Source: an uncultured Porphyromonadaceae bacterium (lineage in GTDB: Bacteria; Bacteroidota; Bacteroidia; Bacteroidales; Muribaculaceae). Taken from it: a DNA stretch of 64,000 bases. How positions within the stretch are numbered: position 1 is the stretch's first letter; the number at the start of each line of letters is the position of its first letter. The notes beneath the pieces are model-generated. The model had not been told where the DNA came from and did no database searches. It saw only the letters and a program-made list of their open reading frames with translations. This document shows positions 50,482 through 58,798 of the stretch, in pieces. The stretch lies in contig CAMWXJ010000007.1 of NCBI GenBank assembly GCA_947178215.1, forward strand, positions 1-64,000, given 5' to 3'. Both the position numbers and the translations under genes were made by a program.

Positions 50482-50499
50482 GTATGTTGTAAAACATAC
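50482..50499. repeat. 7-bp palindrome between ftcD and the EF-G2 gene
   Basis: GTATGTT and AACATAC (50482-50488 and 50493-50499) are separated by GTAA. A second TACTTTTG box on the minus strand (50484-50477) overlaps its left arm. It may be an operator of the hut operon, but this is tentative. Confidence 0.4.
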
Positions 50500-50613
50500 A
50501 TCCCAGCGGCGAATCCACCACCTTTTTTCACTAAATTTAGCCCCTGAATTGCTACTGCAATCTCTCTCCTGCCACCTAAGAATACTAATATCAACCTATA
50601 AACCCCATTGACC

Positions 50614-52773
50614 ATGAAGGTTTATCAGACCAACGAAATCAAAAACATCGCCCTGCTCGGTAGCAAGGGCTCCGGTAAAACCACACTCGCGGAAGCTATG
50701 CTCTACGAGTGTGGAGTGATAAAACGCCGCGGCACCATAGAAGCCGGCTCAACGGTAAGCGACTACTTCCCCGTAGAAAAGGAATACGGCTACTCGGTGT
50801 TCTCAACCGTGTTCTACGCCGAATTTCTCGGCAAGAAGCTCAACGTGATAGACTGCCCGGGCGCCGACGACTTCGTTGGCAACGCCATCACCGCACTCGG
50901 TGTCACCGACACCGGCGTGATTGTGGTCGACGCACAATATGGCGTTGAGGTAGGCACACAGAACATATTCCGCACATGCGCCTCCGTCAACAAGCCGGTG
51001 ATTTTCGCCGTCAACCAGCTCGACGGTGAGAAAGCAGACTTCGACAACACGCTCGAACAGCTGCGCGAGGTATTCGGCAACAAAGTTATTCCAATCCAAT
51101 ATCCCATAAGCGTAGGCCCCGGCTTCAACGCCATGATTGACGTGCTCCTCATGAAAAAGTACTCATGGGGACCCGACGGTGGCGTACCTACAATAGAAGA
51201 AATTCCCGCCGACCAGATGGACCGCGCCATGGAGCTTCACAAGCAGCTCGTCGAGGCAGCCGCCGAGAACGACGAGGGCCTTATGGACAAGTTCTTTGAA
51301 GAAGAGCATCTCACCGAGGACGAGATGCGCATGGGTATCCGCAAGGGCCTTATCGACCGCTCCATCTATCCAGTGTTCTGCGTCAGCGCACTCAAAGACA
51401 TGGGTGTGCGCCGCATGATGGAGTTCCTTGGCAATGTAGTGCCGTTTGTCGACGACATGCCCGCTCCCACCGACACAGTCGGCACTGTGGTTGAGCCCAA
51501 GGCCGACGGCCCTCTCAGCGTATTCGTATTCAAGACCACAATCGAGCCGCATATCGGCGAAGTGAGCTACTTCAAGGTAATGAGCGGCACCCTCAACGCC
51601 GGCACCGACCTCGACAACGTGTCGCGCGGCTCCAAAGAGCGCCTCGCGCAGATATTCTGCGTGTGCGGCCAGATTAAGACCCCTGTCGACACTCTCGTAG
51701 CCGGCGACATTGGCGCCACTGTTAAGCTCAAAGACGTGCGCACCGGCAACACCCTCGACGCCAAGGGATGCGACTACACATTCGACTTCATCAAATATCC
51801 CGCACCCAAGTATCAGCGCGCAATACGTCCCGCCACGGAGAGCGACGCCGAAAAGCTCGCCGCTATCCTCACCCGCATGCACGAAGAGGACCCCACATGG
51901 GTAGTTGAAATGTCGAAGGAGCTCAAACAGACCATTCTCAAAGGTCAGGGCGAATTCCACCTCCGCACCCTCAAATGGCGCGTCGAGAACAACGACAAGC
52001 TCCCGATCATATTTGAGGAGCCGAAGATTCCTTACCGCGAAACCATAACCAAAGCCGCCCGCGCCGACTATCGTCACAAGAAGCAGAGCGGAGGCTCGGG
52101 TCAGTTCGGCGAGGTACATCTCATCATCGAGCCTTACACCGAAGGTATGCCCGCTCCCACAAGCTACCGTTTCGGCAACCAGGAGTATGTTATGAAGGTG
52201 CGCGACACCCAGGAGATACCCCTCGAATGGGGCGGCAAGCTCGTGGTGTGCGACTGCATCGTAGGCGGCGCCATCGACACCCGCTTCATCCCCGCTATCG
52301 TAAAGGGTCTGATGGACCGCATGGAGCAGGGCCCGCTCACCGGCTCATACGCCCGCGACGTGCGTGTGTGCATCTACGACGGCAAAATGCATCCTGTTGA
52401 CTCCAACGAAATATCATTCCGCCTCGCCGGTCGCAACGCTTTCAGCGAAGCCTTCCGCAACGCAAACCCCAAGATTCTCGAACCCATCTATGACCTCGAA
52501 GTCATGGTGCCCTCCGACGTAATGGGCGACGTGATGAGCGACCTTCAGGGACGCCGCGGCATCATCATGGGCATGGACAGCGAAAACGGCTTCCAGAAAA
52601 TTTCGGCCAAAGTGCCTCTCAAAGAACTGAGCAGCTACTCGACGGCCCTCTCGTCGATAACAGGCGGACGCTCGTCGTTTACAATGAACTTCTCGAGCTA
52701 TGAGCTCGTGCCCGGCGACGTACAGGACAAGCTCCTTAAAGAGTACGCCGAAAAGACGGCAGGTGAAGAGTAA
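50614..52773 (+). CDS. EF-G paralogue (EF-G2-like) with altered GTPase motifs
   Basis: A 719-residue elongation-factor G homologue with all five EF-G domains by length. The P-loop GSKGSGKT (16-23) is kept. The switch-I motif, usually RGIT, reads YGYS. The DTPGH motif reads DCPGA, so the catalytic His is Ala84. NKxD reads NQLD (134-137). EF-G2 of Bacteroides, as I recall from published work in B. thetaiotaomicron, supports translocation without GTP hydrolysis during starvation and is needed in the gut. This gene looks like its orthologue. The ATG at 50614 was chosen over a TTG two codons earlier. It is monocistronic and ends at a strong terminator. Confidence 0.88.
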   Translation: MKVYQTNEIKNIALLGSKGSGKTTLAEAMLYECGVIKRRGTIEAGSTVSDYFPVEKEYGYSVFSTVFYAEFLGKKLNVIDCPGADDFVGNAITALGVTDTGVIVVDAQYGVEVGTQNIFRTCASVNKPVIFAVNQLDGEKADFDNTLEQLREVFGNKVIPIQYPISVGPGFNAMIDVLLMKKYSWGPDGGVPTIEEIPADQMDRAMELHKQLVEAAAENDEGLMDKFFEEEHLTEDEMRMGIRKGLIDRSIYPVFCVSALKDMGVRRMMEFLGNVVPFVDDMPAPTDTVGTVVEPKADGPLSVFVFKTTIEPHIGEVSYFKVMSGTLNAGTDLDNVSRGSKERLAQIFCVCGQIKTPVDTLVAGDIGATVKLKDVRTGNTLDAKGCDYTFDFIKYPAPKYQRAIRPATESDAEKLAAILTRMHEEDPTWVVEMSKELKQTILKGQGEFHLRTLKWRVENNDKLPIIFEEPKIPYRETITKAARADYRHKKQSGGSGQFGEVHLIIEPYTEGMPAPTSYRFGNQEYVMKVRDTQEIPLEWGGKLVVCDCIVGGAIDTRFIPAIVKGLMDRMEQGPLTGSYARDVRVCIYDGKMHPVDSNEISFRLAGRNAFSEAFRNANPKILEPIYDLEVMVPSDVMGDVMSDLQGRRGIIMGMDSENGFQKISAKVPLKELSSYSTALSSITGGRSSFTMNFSSYELVPGDVQDKLLKEYAEKTAGEE

Positions 52774-52806
52774 TCCTCACCGCGCAGACAGCGATATAAT
52801 TACACA

Positions 52807-52844
52807 CTTCGGGCCGCTCCTGACGGAGCGGCCCGAAGATTTTT
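52807..52844 (+). terminator. Rho-independent terminator of the EF-G2 gene
   Basis: CTTCGGGCCGCTCC (52807-52820) and GGAGCGGCCCGAAG (52825-52838) form a perfect 14-bp stem with a TGAC loop, followed by ATTTTT on the plus strand. Confidence 0.92.
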
Positions 52845-52871
52845 GTCGTACTGCCTGAGGCAGAAAAACGA

Positions 52872-53573
52872 TTACTGAAGCGTGCCGGCCTCGGCTTTCT
52901 GAACCATGGCCTGGTTGGCGAGGATATAAATCTCTACACGGCGATTCTGGGCACGGCCGGCTGCTGTCTCGTTGGAGGCCACATAATCCTGCATAGGCAG
53001 GCCCTTGGCAGTCATACGGATTGCCGGGATGCCGCTTTCGATGAGATATGTCTCTACGGCGTCGGCTCGACCGTTGGCGACACGGGTGTTCACTTCAAGC
53101 GAGCCGGTGTTGTCAGTAAAACCGTAGATCTGCACGTCGGTGTCGGGGTTGGCGAGGAGCGACGCGGCAAACTTGGTGAGGTCCTTGCGGGCGTTGGTGC
53201 TGAGCGTGGTGCCGTTGGTGGGGAAGAGGATTCCACCTTCAAAGGTCACGCGAATGGCGGTGAGGCCGTTGTTGTCGGTCACGGTGTCGACGGTAGCGGC
53301 GCCTGCGAGTTCCTTTTCAAGCTCGGCTTTCTGCTGATCCATCTTGCGTCCGATAAGCATACCGGCTCCTGAGCCTACGGCTGCACCGATAGCCGCACCG
53401 ATGCCGGCACCCTTGCCGCCGCCTATTAGCGCGCCTATGCCGGCGCCTGCGGCTGCGCCCGAACCGCCGCCTATGGCTGCGCCTTTACCGAGGTTGGTCA
53501 TGCTTGAACATGACGAAGTAATCAGGAGGCTGAGGGCAACGCCCGCGGCAGCCAATGTCTTGATAAGCTTCAT
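52872..53573 (-). CDS. OmpA-family lipoprotein with glycine zipper
   Basis: A 233-residue lipoprotein (lipobox SSC, Cys22). After the lipobox come Gly/Ala-rich zipper segments (GAAIGGGSGAAAGAGIGALI) that can insert in a membrane or pack helices. Then follows an OmpA C-terminal domain with FPTNGTTLSTNARKDL, IYGFTDNTGSLEVN and AGRAQNRRVEIYI, where the Asp and Arg contact peptidoglycan. It probably links the outer membrane to the cell wall, like YiaD-type proteins. It has its own promoter and is convergent with the EF-G2 gene. Confidence 0.9.
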   Translation of the reverse strand: MKLIKTLAAAGVALSLLITSSCSSMTNLGKGAAIGGGSGAAAGAGIGALIGGGKGAGIGAAIGAAVGSGAGMLIGRKMDQQKAELEKELAGAATVDTVTDNNGLTAIRVTFEGGILFPTNGTTLSTNARKDLTKFAASLLANPDTDVQIYGFTDNTGSLEVNTRVANGRADAVETYLIESGIPAIRMTAKGLPMQDYVASNETAAGRAQNRRVEIYILANQAMVQKAEAGTLQ

Positions 53574-53649
53574 ATATCTTTTGTGTTATGAGTTAATAAG
53601 CTGAAACGTGATGCGCCGCTCATGGAGACCGACGCTTATGTTTCGGCCA

Positions 53650-53679
53650 CAAAGTTAGATAATTTTTAATAAATAACAA
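53650..53679 (-). promoter_or_regulatory. promoter of the OmpA-family lipoprotein gene
   Basis: The minus strand has GTTG (53679-53676), a 3 of 4 match, then 18 nt and TAACTTTG (53657-53650). The leader would be about 70 nt. Confidence 0.5.
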
Positions 53680-53745
53680 CCGCGGAGCCCCATTGGTTGG
53701 CAGGAGACACCGCAAGTGTCAGGCCGACGCATAACCTGAATGCTT

Positions 53746-53778
53746 TTTGGTCGCTGTCAAAATTTTTTGCTACCTTTG
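53746..53778 (+). promoter_or_regulatory. promoter of the DMT transporter gene
   Basis: TTTG (53746-53749) and TACCTTTG (53771-53778) are 21 nt apart. Transcription from about 53785 excludes an in-frame GTG/ATG start upstream and supports 53864. Confidence 0.65.
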
Positions 53779-53863
53779 CGGCGCAACGCAAACGAGGCTT
53801 CTCTTCCCTCATCATCCCAACTTACCACGTTTCACCGGACCGACATATCCGTGCCATTGCTTT

Positions 53864-54775
53864 ATGAGTCATATCCGTCACTCCGCCTCACGCTATCCGA
53901 CGCTGATGGTTCACATCGGCGCACTCGTTGCCGTATCGGCATGGGGAGCTTCCTTCGTCGCTACAAAGGTGCTCACCAATGCCGGTCTTAATGCTGTAGA
54001 AATCTACATCTACCGCTTTCTCCTCGCCTACGCGGTTACGCTGCTGTTCTGCCCGCGTCCGTTTTTCAGCCACTCGCTACGCGACGAAATGATGTTCTTG
54101 CTGTGCGGTATCTGCGGCGGCTCCGTCTACTTCATCTCCGAGAACACGGCAGTGATATACACCATGGTGAGCAATGTGGCTCTCATCACCTCGCTTTCGC
54201 CTATCATACTGATGATAATATCGGCGGGAGTGTTCCGGAGCGAACGCATTTCGCGCGGCTTCATCTTTGGCTCCATAATAGCGCTCATAGGCGTAGGCTG
54301 CGTGATATTCAACAGTTCAATGGAGCTCAACGTCAACCCGTTCGGCGACATGCTCGCCCTTTTGTCGGCGGTATGCTGGGCGGTCTACACCATTCTGCTC
54401 AGGCCGCTCAATGCCACCTACTCTGCCTGGTTCATCTCACGCAAGACATTTTTCTACGGAGTGATTACGGCACTGCCTTTCATGGCCATGGAGCCCACCC
54501 ACACGCCCCTGTCGCGTCTGCTCCAGACCGACGTATTGCTCAACCTCTGCTTCCTGGGCCTCATCTGCTCCTTCCTGGCATATCTGCTGTGGTCGTTCAC
54601 AGTGCGCAGGCTCGGCCCTAACAAGAGTGGCAATTATCTCTATTTCTCACCTATCGTTACGCTCGTACTGTCGGCAATAGTGCTGTCCGACCCTATCACC
54701 GTGATAGGCGTCACAGGCTGTGTGCTCATTCTCGGCGGCGTAATCCTATCCGAGAAGCTGAGCAACCGCGGCTGA
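53864..54775 (+). CDS. DMT superfamily (EamA) transporter
   Basis: A 303-residue inner-membrane protein with ten hydrophobic helices in two EamA halves. The first half has VSAWGASFVATKVLTNAG and the second IALIGVGCVIF and LLSAVCWAVYTILLRPL, the typical helix starts of EamA proteins. In-frame ATG codons lie at 53864 and 53906, and 53864 (MSHIRHSAS) is used here. The substrate is unknown. Family members export amino acids or other metabolites. Confidence 0.87.
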   Translation: MSHIRHSASRYPTLMVHIGALVAVSAWGASFVATKVLTNAGLNAVEIYIYRFLLAYAVTLLFCPRPFFSHSLRDEMMFLLCGICGGSVYFISENTAVIYTMVSNVALITSLSPIILMIISAGVFRSERISRGFIFGSIIALIGVGCVIFNSSMELNVNPFGDMLALLSAVCWAVYTILLRPLNATYSAWFISRKTFFYGVITALPFMAMEPTHTPLSRLLQTDVLLNLCFLGLICSFLAYLLWSFTVRRLGPNKSGNYLYFSPIVTLVLSAIVLSDPITVIGVTGCVLILGGVILSEKLSNRG

Positions 54776-54806
54776 GCAACAACGGCAGACCCGGCGCCGC
54801 TCAGAG

Positions 54807-55355
54807 TCAGAGTCCGAGCATAAACCTGGCCTCCTCGGCCAATCTCTCAGCAAGCGTTTTCAGCGATGCGTCATCGCCGCGCGTTGCCTCCGATTCCGCT
54901 ACCGGCAATATCTCGGCGGCGCGGGTGTTGACCAGATTCCACAGCAGGCGCAGACCTGCGTAGCGCGACTCTACGTCATCACCGGCAAGCATCTTCCGGG
55001 CGAGAGCGAAAGCGTAAGGCTCGTGACGCAGTAGCGAATGACACAACACATCGACCGCCTCACGGCTTTTCAATCCCCTCAGCCAATTCTCGGCACGATC
55101 GGCGTCTACCTCTCCGCGCGGCATCAACATCGGCGCGATGAGCTGGCTTTCGCGGCTCAGAGTGTCGGCAATCAGCTCGTCGGCGAGCGCTGCATCGGTG
55201 CCATACTCAGACGCAATCTCTTTCAGCTGAGGCAGATTCACGCCCATGATATATCTGTACGGCGAACCGGCCTTGCGAAGAGCATCGGCCACTATGCCGT
55301 TGCGCATCGCAAAAATGCGACGCTTAATCTGCTGCATATTGTTGTAAGTAGTCAT
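54807..55355 (-). CDS. AlkD-like DNA alkylation repair protein
   Basis: A 182-residue helical HEAT-like repeat protein. Visible blocks are IKRRIFAMRNGIVADALRKA, NLPQLKEIASEYG and ESQLIAPMLMPRGEVD, which occur in Bacteroidetes proteins grouped with AlkD DNA glycosylases. Family members remove alkylated purines. A direct glycosylase role is not proven for this short form. The start at 55355 lies only 9 nt from the -7 box. An internal ATG at 55337 would give a longer leader. It is divergent from dnaN. Confidence 0.78.
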   Translation of the reverse strand: MTTYNNMQQIKRRIFAMRNGIVADALRKAGSPYRYIMGVNLPQLKEIASEYGTDAALADELIADTLSRESQLIAPMLMPRGEVDADRAENWLRGLKSREAVDVLCHSLLRHEPYAFALARKMLAGDDVESRYAGLRLLWNLVNTRAAEILPVAESEATRGDDASLKTLAERLAEEARFMLGL

Positions 55356-55363
55356 AATGGCTG

Positions 55364-55395
55364 CAAAATTACCCATTCTTGCCCAAGCGGCCAAA
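55364..55395 (-). promoter_or_regulatory. promoter of the AlkD-like gene
   Basis: TTTG (55395-55392), 20 nt, then TAATTTTG (55371-55364) on the minus strand. Transcription would start near 55358, almost at the start codon 55355, so the mRNA may be nearly leaderless. Confidence 0.7.
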
Positions 55396-55475
55396 TCAAT
55401 CGCCAAACGGAGCACAGCCGGGCGCGTCAGCGAGAATTTCATCAGCTATCCGAGCGCTTATTCAAAAGGTTTTTG

Positions 55476-55483
55476 TAATTTTG
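55476..55483 (+). promoter_or_regulatory. candidate -7 box of the dnaN operon
   Basis: TAATTTTG matches TAnnTTTG. The -33 region has no clear TTTG. The leader to the dnaN start at 55556 would be about 65 nt. Confidence 0.5.
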
Positions 55484-55555
55484 TGGATTGAAATTGGGGC
55501 GCTATGCCCTTTTCATTCCAATCACGATTATAACCAAACCTCGACCATAAAGAAT

Positions 55556-56683
55556 ATGAAATTCAACGTCGCGAGCAAAACCCTCTATACCAGCATCTCG
55601 GCCGTAAGCAAGGTCATCAACTCGAAAAATGCCCTGACGGTACTCAACAACTTCCTCTTCACTCTCCATGACTCGGTGCTTACCGTGCGCGCCTCCGACA
55701 TGGAAAACTCGCTCGTGGCCACTCTCGATGTCATGGACGCCGAGGGCGACGGCTCGTTCTGCCTCGATGCGCACCGCATGGTCGACCTCCTGAAAGAGAT
55801 GCCCGCCCAGGAAATGACTTTCGAGATTGACGACACAAACTTCGAAACCCTCATCAGCTACTCCAACGGCGAGTTCAAGACCATGGCTATTGACGGCAAC
55901 GAGTACCCTCAGCCCGAAATAGAGGAAGCCGGCGCCGAGAGCATCCGCTTCGCCTGCCCTGCAACAGTGGCCCTCGCCGGCATCGAACGTACCATTTTTG
56001 CAGTGGGCACCGACGAACTGCGCCCCCAGATGACCGGCATACTTTGGGACATCAAGCCCGACAGCATCATCTTCGTAGCCACCGACACCCGCAAACTCGT
56101 GCGCTACACCAACAAGGCCGTTGAGCCCGGAGCCGCCTGCTCGTTTATCCTCCCCCTCAAGCCCGCCACAGTGATGCGCAACATTTTCAGCAAGGACGAT
56201 ACTATCGACGTCACCATTTCCAAGAAGTCGGTGACCTTCTCGACCGCCGGATATCGCTTTGACTGCCGCTTCATAAAGGGCATGTTCCCCGACTACAACC
56301 GCGTCATCCCCAAGACCAACGACAAGATCCTCACCGTCGACCGCCAGATGTTTATCAACGCCATGCGCCGCGTTACAGTGTTCGGTAACGGCGGCAACGG
56401 CCTCATCCGCTTCCACTTCGACGAGAATGTAGCCACTCTGTCGACCCAGGACAGCAGCTACGGCACTTCGGGCCGCGAAACACTCTCGTGTGATTACCAG
56501 GGCACTCCACTCACCATAGGATTCGGCGCCCCCTATCTGCTTGAAATTTTCTCCACCATACCCACTCCCGAGGTTATCATGAAGCTCGCCGATCCGTCGC
56601 GTCCCGCCGTAATCGTACCCTCCGACAACGAGCCCGACACCGACCTGCTCATGATTCTCATGCCGATGAACATAGTGGACTGA
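55556..56683 (+). CDS. dnaN: DNA polymerase III beta sliding clamp
   Basis: A 375-residue processivity clamp with three repeated domains. The start MKFNVASKTLYTSISAVSKV and the following VLNNFLFTLHDSVLTVRASD are characteristic. RPQMTGILWDI sits in domain 2, and the C-terminus ends LLMILMPMNIVD near the protein-binding pocket. The start at 55556 is the natural N-terminus, because an in-frame stretch further upstream crosses the promoter region. It is the first gene of a series with a nuclease, coaBC, porD, recN and rlmB, and not adjacent to dnaA. Confidence 0.95.
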   Translation: MKFNVASKTLYTSISAVSKVINSKNALTVLNNFLFTLHDSVLTVRASDMENSLVATLDVMDAEGDGSFCLDAHRMVDLLKEMPAQEMTFEIDDTNFETLISYSNGEFKTMAIDGNEYPQPEIEEAGAESIRFACPATVALAGIERTIFAVGTDELRPQMTGILWDIKPDSIIFVATDTRKLVRYTNKAVEPGAACSFILPLKPATVMRNIFSKDDTIDVTISKKSVTFSTAGYRFDCRFIKGMFPDYNRVIPKTNDKILTVDRQMFINAMRRVTVFGNGGNGLIRFHFDENVATLSTQDSSYGTSGRETLSCDYQGTPLTIGFGAPYLLEIFSTIPTPEVIMKLADPSRPAVIVPSDNEPDTDLLMILMPMNIVD

Positions 56684-56733
56684 CCTCCCTTGACACCCGA
56701 CTCCTCACCCCCCCGACCCTATCCAAGCCGTAA

Positions 56734-57552
56734 ATGAAATTAAAGCTCAAACGCCCGGTGGTGTTTTTTGACCTCGAAACCACCGGCACCTCAGTGACCC
56801 ACGACCGCATCGTGGAAATATCCATAATAAAGGTCAACCCTGACGGCAGCGAGACAGTACACTCGCGCCGTATCAACCCCGGCTGTCATATACCCGAGGA
56901 GGCTACCGCCATACACCATATCACCGACGAGGACGTGGCCGACCAGCCGCTCTTTGAGAAGGTGGCTCCCAAGCTCGCAAGGTTCATCTCGGGATGCGAC
57001 ATCGCGGGCTTCAACTCCACTCGCTTCGATGTGCCGTTGCTCGACCAGGAATTTCACCGCGCCGGAATAGACTTCGACTTCTCCGACGTCAAGTTCATCG
57101 ACGTGCAGAACATATTCCACAAGAAGGAGCAACGAACACTTGTGGCCGCCTACCGCTTCTATTGCGACAAGGACCTCAACGACGCCCACTCGGCCACTGC
57201 CGACACCCGCGCCACATACGAGGTGCTGCTTGCGCAGCTCGACCGTTATCCCGACCTCGGGTGCGACGTCGACAGCCTCAGCGACTTTTCGGCCATGAAC
57301 CGCGCGGTAGACTTCATGAGCCGTCTTGTCTATGACGACCAGGGCCGCGAGGTCATCAACTTCGGCAAGTACAAAGGCCGCTTGTGCGAGGAGGTGCTCG
57401 CATCCGAGCCGGGCTATTACGACTGGATAATGAAGAGCGACTTCCCCGCATCCACGCAGAAAGCGTTCACCACAGTAATGGAGCGCGTGAGAAGCGCGCG
57501 CAAGGCTGCCGCCCGGGCCGCCAACGCCACCGAGGGCGTTGCCAATGCTTAA
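56734..57552 (+). CDS. DnaQ-like 3'-5' exonuclease (DEDDh)
   Basis: A 272-residue nuclease. The first motif is VFFDLETTG with Asp13 and Glu15. A middle motif GFNSTRFDVPLL carries the third acidic residue, and the last motif HSATADTRAT has His and Asp of the DEDDh type. After about residue 205 a short module with INFGKYKGRLCEEV resembles the C-terminal DUF3820-like part found in related exonucleases. It lies 50 nt after dnaN, so a proofreading or repair role beside the clamp is likely. It is not certain that it is the polymerase III epsilon subunit. Confidence 0.87.
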   Translation: MKLKLKRPVVFFDLETTGTSVTHDRIVEISIIKVNPDGSETVHSRRINPGCHIPEEATAIHHITDEDVADQPLFEKVAPKLARFISGCDIAGFNSTRFDVPLLDQEFHRAGIDFDFSDVKFIDVQNIFHKKEQRTLVAAYRFYCDKDLNDAHSATADTRATYEVLLAQLDRYPDLGCDVDSLSDFSAMNRAVDFMSRLVYDDQGREVINFGKYKGRLCEEVLASEPGYYDWIMKSDFPASTQKAFTTVMERVRSARKAAARAANATEGVANA

Positions 57553-58771
57553 AGGCAAGCACATAGTGCTCGGCATCACCGGAGGCATCGCCGCATATAA
57601 ATCGGTGATGCTTTTGCGCCTGTTAGTCAAGGCCGGCGCGGAGGTACAGATAGTCATCACACCCGCCGGCAAGGAGTTCATCACTCCGGTCACACTCTCG
57701 GCGCTGTCGGGCAAGCCGGTGATAAGCGAATTTTTCACGGCCAATACCGGTGAGTGGCATAGCCATGTCGACATAGGCCTGTGGGCCGACGCCATGGTTA
57801 TCGCGCCAGCTACGGCTTCCTCTATCGCCAAGATGGCCAACGGCGTGGCCGACAATATGCTCATCACCACTTATCTCTCAGCCAAGGCGCCGGTATTTCT
57901 GGCACCTGCGATGGACCTCGACATGATGGCGCATCCGTCGACACAGCGCAATATAGCCACTCTCCGCTCCTACGGAAACCATATCATCGAGCCGGCCGAA
58001 GGCGAGCTTGCCTCACACCTCGTCGGCAAAGGGCGCATGGCCGAGCCGCAGGAAATATTCAACACCCTCGCCCGCTACTTCGCCGCCAAAGAAGGCTCTC
58101 TGAGAGGGCGCAAGGTACTCATAACCGCCGGCCCGACCTACGAGCGTATCGACCCGGTGAGGTTTATCGGCAACTTCTCGACCGGAAAAATGGGTTACGC
58201 CATTGCCGACGAAGCGGCAGCACGCGGCGCCGATGTCACCATAGTGTCGGGTCCGGTAGCCGTAAGGCCCTCCGACTCTGAGGCCGTAAAGGTGGTAAGC
58301 GTGGAATCGGCCCGAGAAATGCTCACCGCCACACAGGAGCGTGTGGCCGACGCCGACATCGTGATTCTCGCCGCTGCTGTAGCCGACTACGCCCCGGCAC
58401 ATCCCGCCGACCACAAAATCAAGCGCGAGAAGAGTGCTGATGCTCCTACTATCGAACTGGTAAAGAACCCCGACATCGCCCGCACCCTCGGCGCTGAAAA
58501 GCGCGACAACCAGATATTCGTAGGCTTCGCCCTGGAAACCGACGACGCCGATGCCAACGGCCGTGCCAAGCTTGTAGCCAAGAATCTCGATATGATAGTA
58601 GTCAATTCTCTCGCCGACGCCGGCGCCGGGTTCGGCACCGACACCAACGTCGTCACCATCATAGATGCAGCGACGGGCAGCGCGCGACGCTTCCCTCTCA
58701 AAAGCAAGCGGGCCGTGGCGGCCGACATCCTTGACGCCGTCGAATCGGCCCAATCAGCCGGCAAGCAATAA
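57545..58771 (+). CDS. coaBC: bifunctional phosphopantothenoylcysteine decarboxylase / synthetase
   Basis: A 408-residue coenzyme A pathway protein. The N-terminal flavin domain (LGITGGIAAYKS, EWHSHVDIGLWADAMVIAPA) carries out decarboxylation. The motif usually PAMNxxMW reads PAMDLDMMAH. The C-terminal part (ITAGPTYERIDPVRFIGN, STGKMGYAIADEAA) is the synthetase that joins phosphopantothenate and cysteine with CTP. The ATG at 57545 was preferred over a TTG two codons before it. It overlaps the exonuclease gene by 8 nt. Confidence 0.93.
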   Translation: MLKGKHIVLGITGGIAAYKSVMLLRLLVKAGAEVQIVITPAGKEFITPVTLSALSGKPVISEFFTANTGEWHSHVDIGLWADAMVIAPATASSIAKMANGVADNMLITTYLSAKAPVFLAPAMDLDMMAHPSTQRNIATLRSYGNHIIEPAEGELASHLVGKGRMAEPQEIFNTLARYFAAKEGSLRGRKVLITAGPTYERIDPVRFIGNFSTGKMGYAIADEAAARGADVTIVSGPVAVRPSDSEAVKVVSVESAREMLTATQERVADADIVILAAAVADYAPAHPADHKIKREKSADAPTIELVKNPDIARTLGAEKRDNQIFVGFALETDDADANGRAKLVAKNLDMIVVNSLADAGAGFGTDTNVVTIIDAATGSARRFPLKSKRAVAADILDAVESAQSAGKQ

Positions 58772-58798
58772 CCCTTTCACGCTTCTCCCCCTCCCGAT

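Noticed and set aside
38069-56683. Replication origin near gyrB or dnaN
   Set aside because: Neither dnaA nor recF nor a cluster of DnaA boxes was noticed. In Bacteroidales these genes are often scattered, so no origin is claimed.
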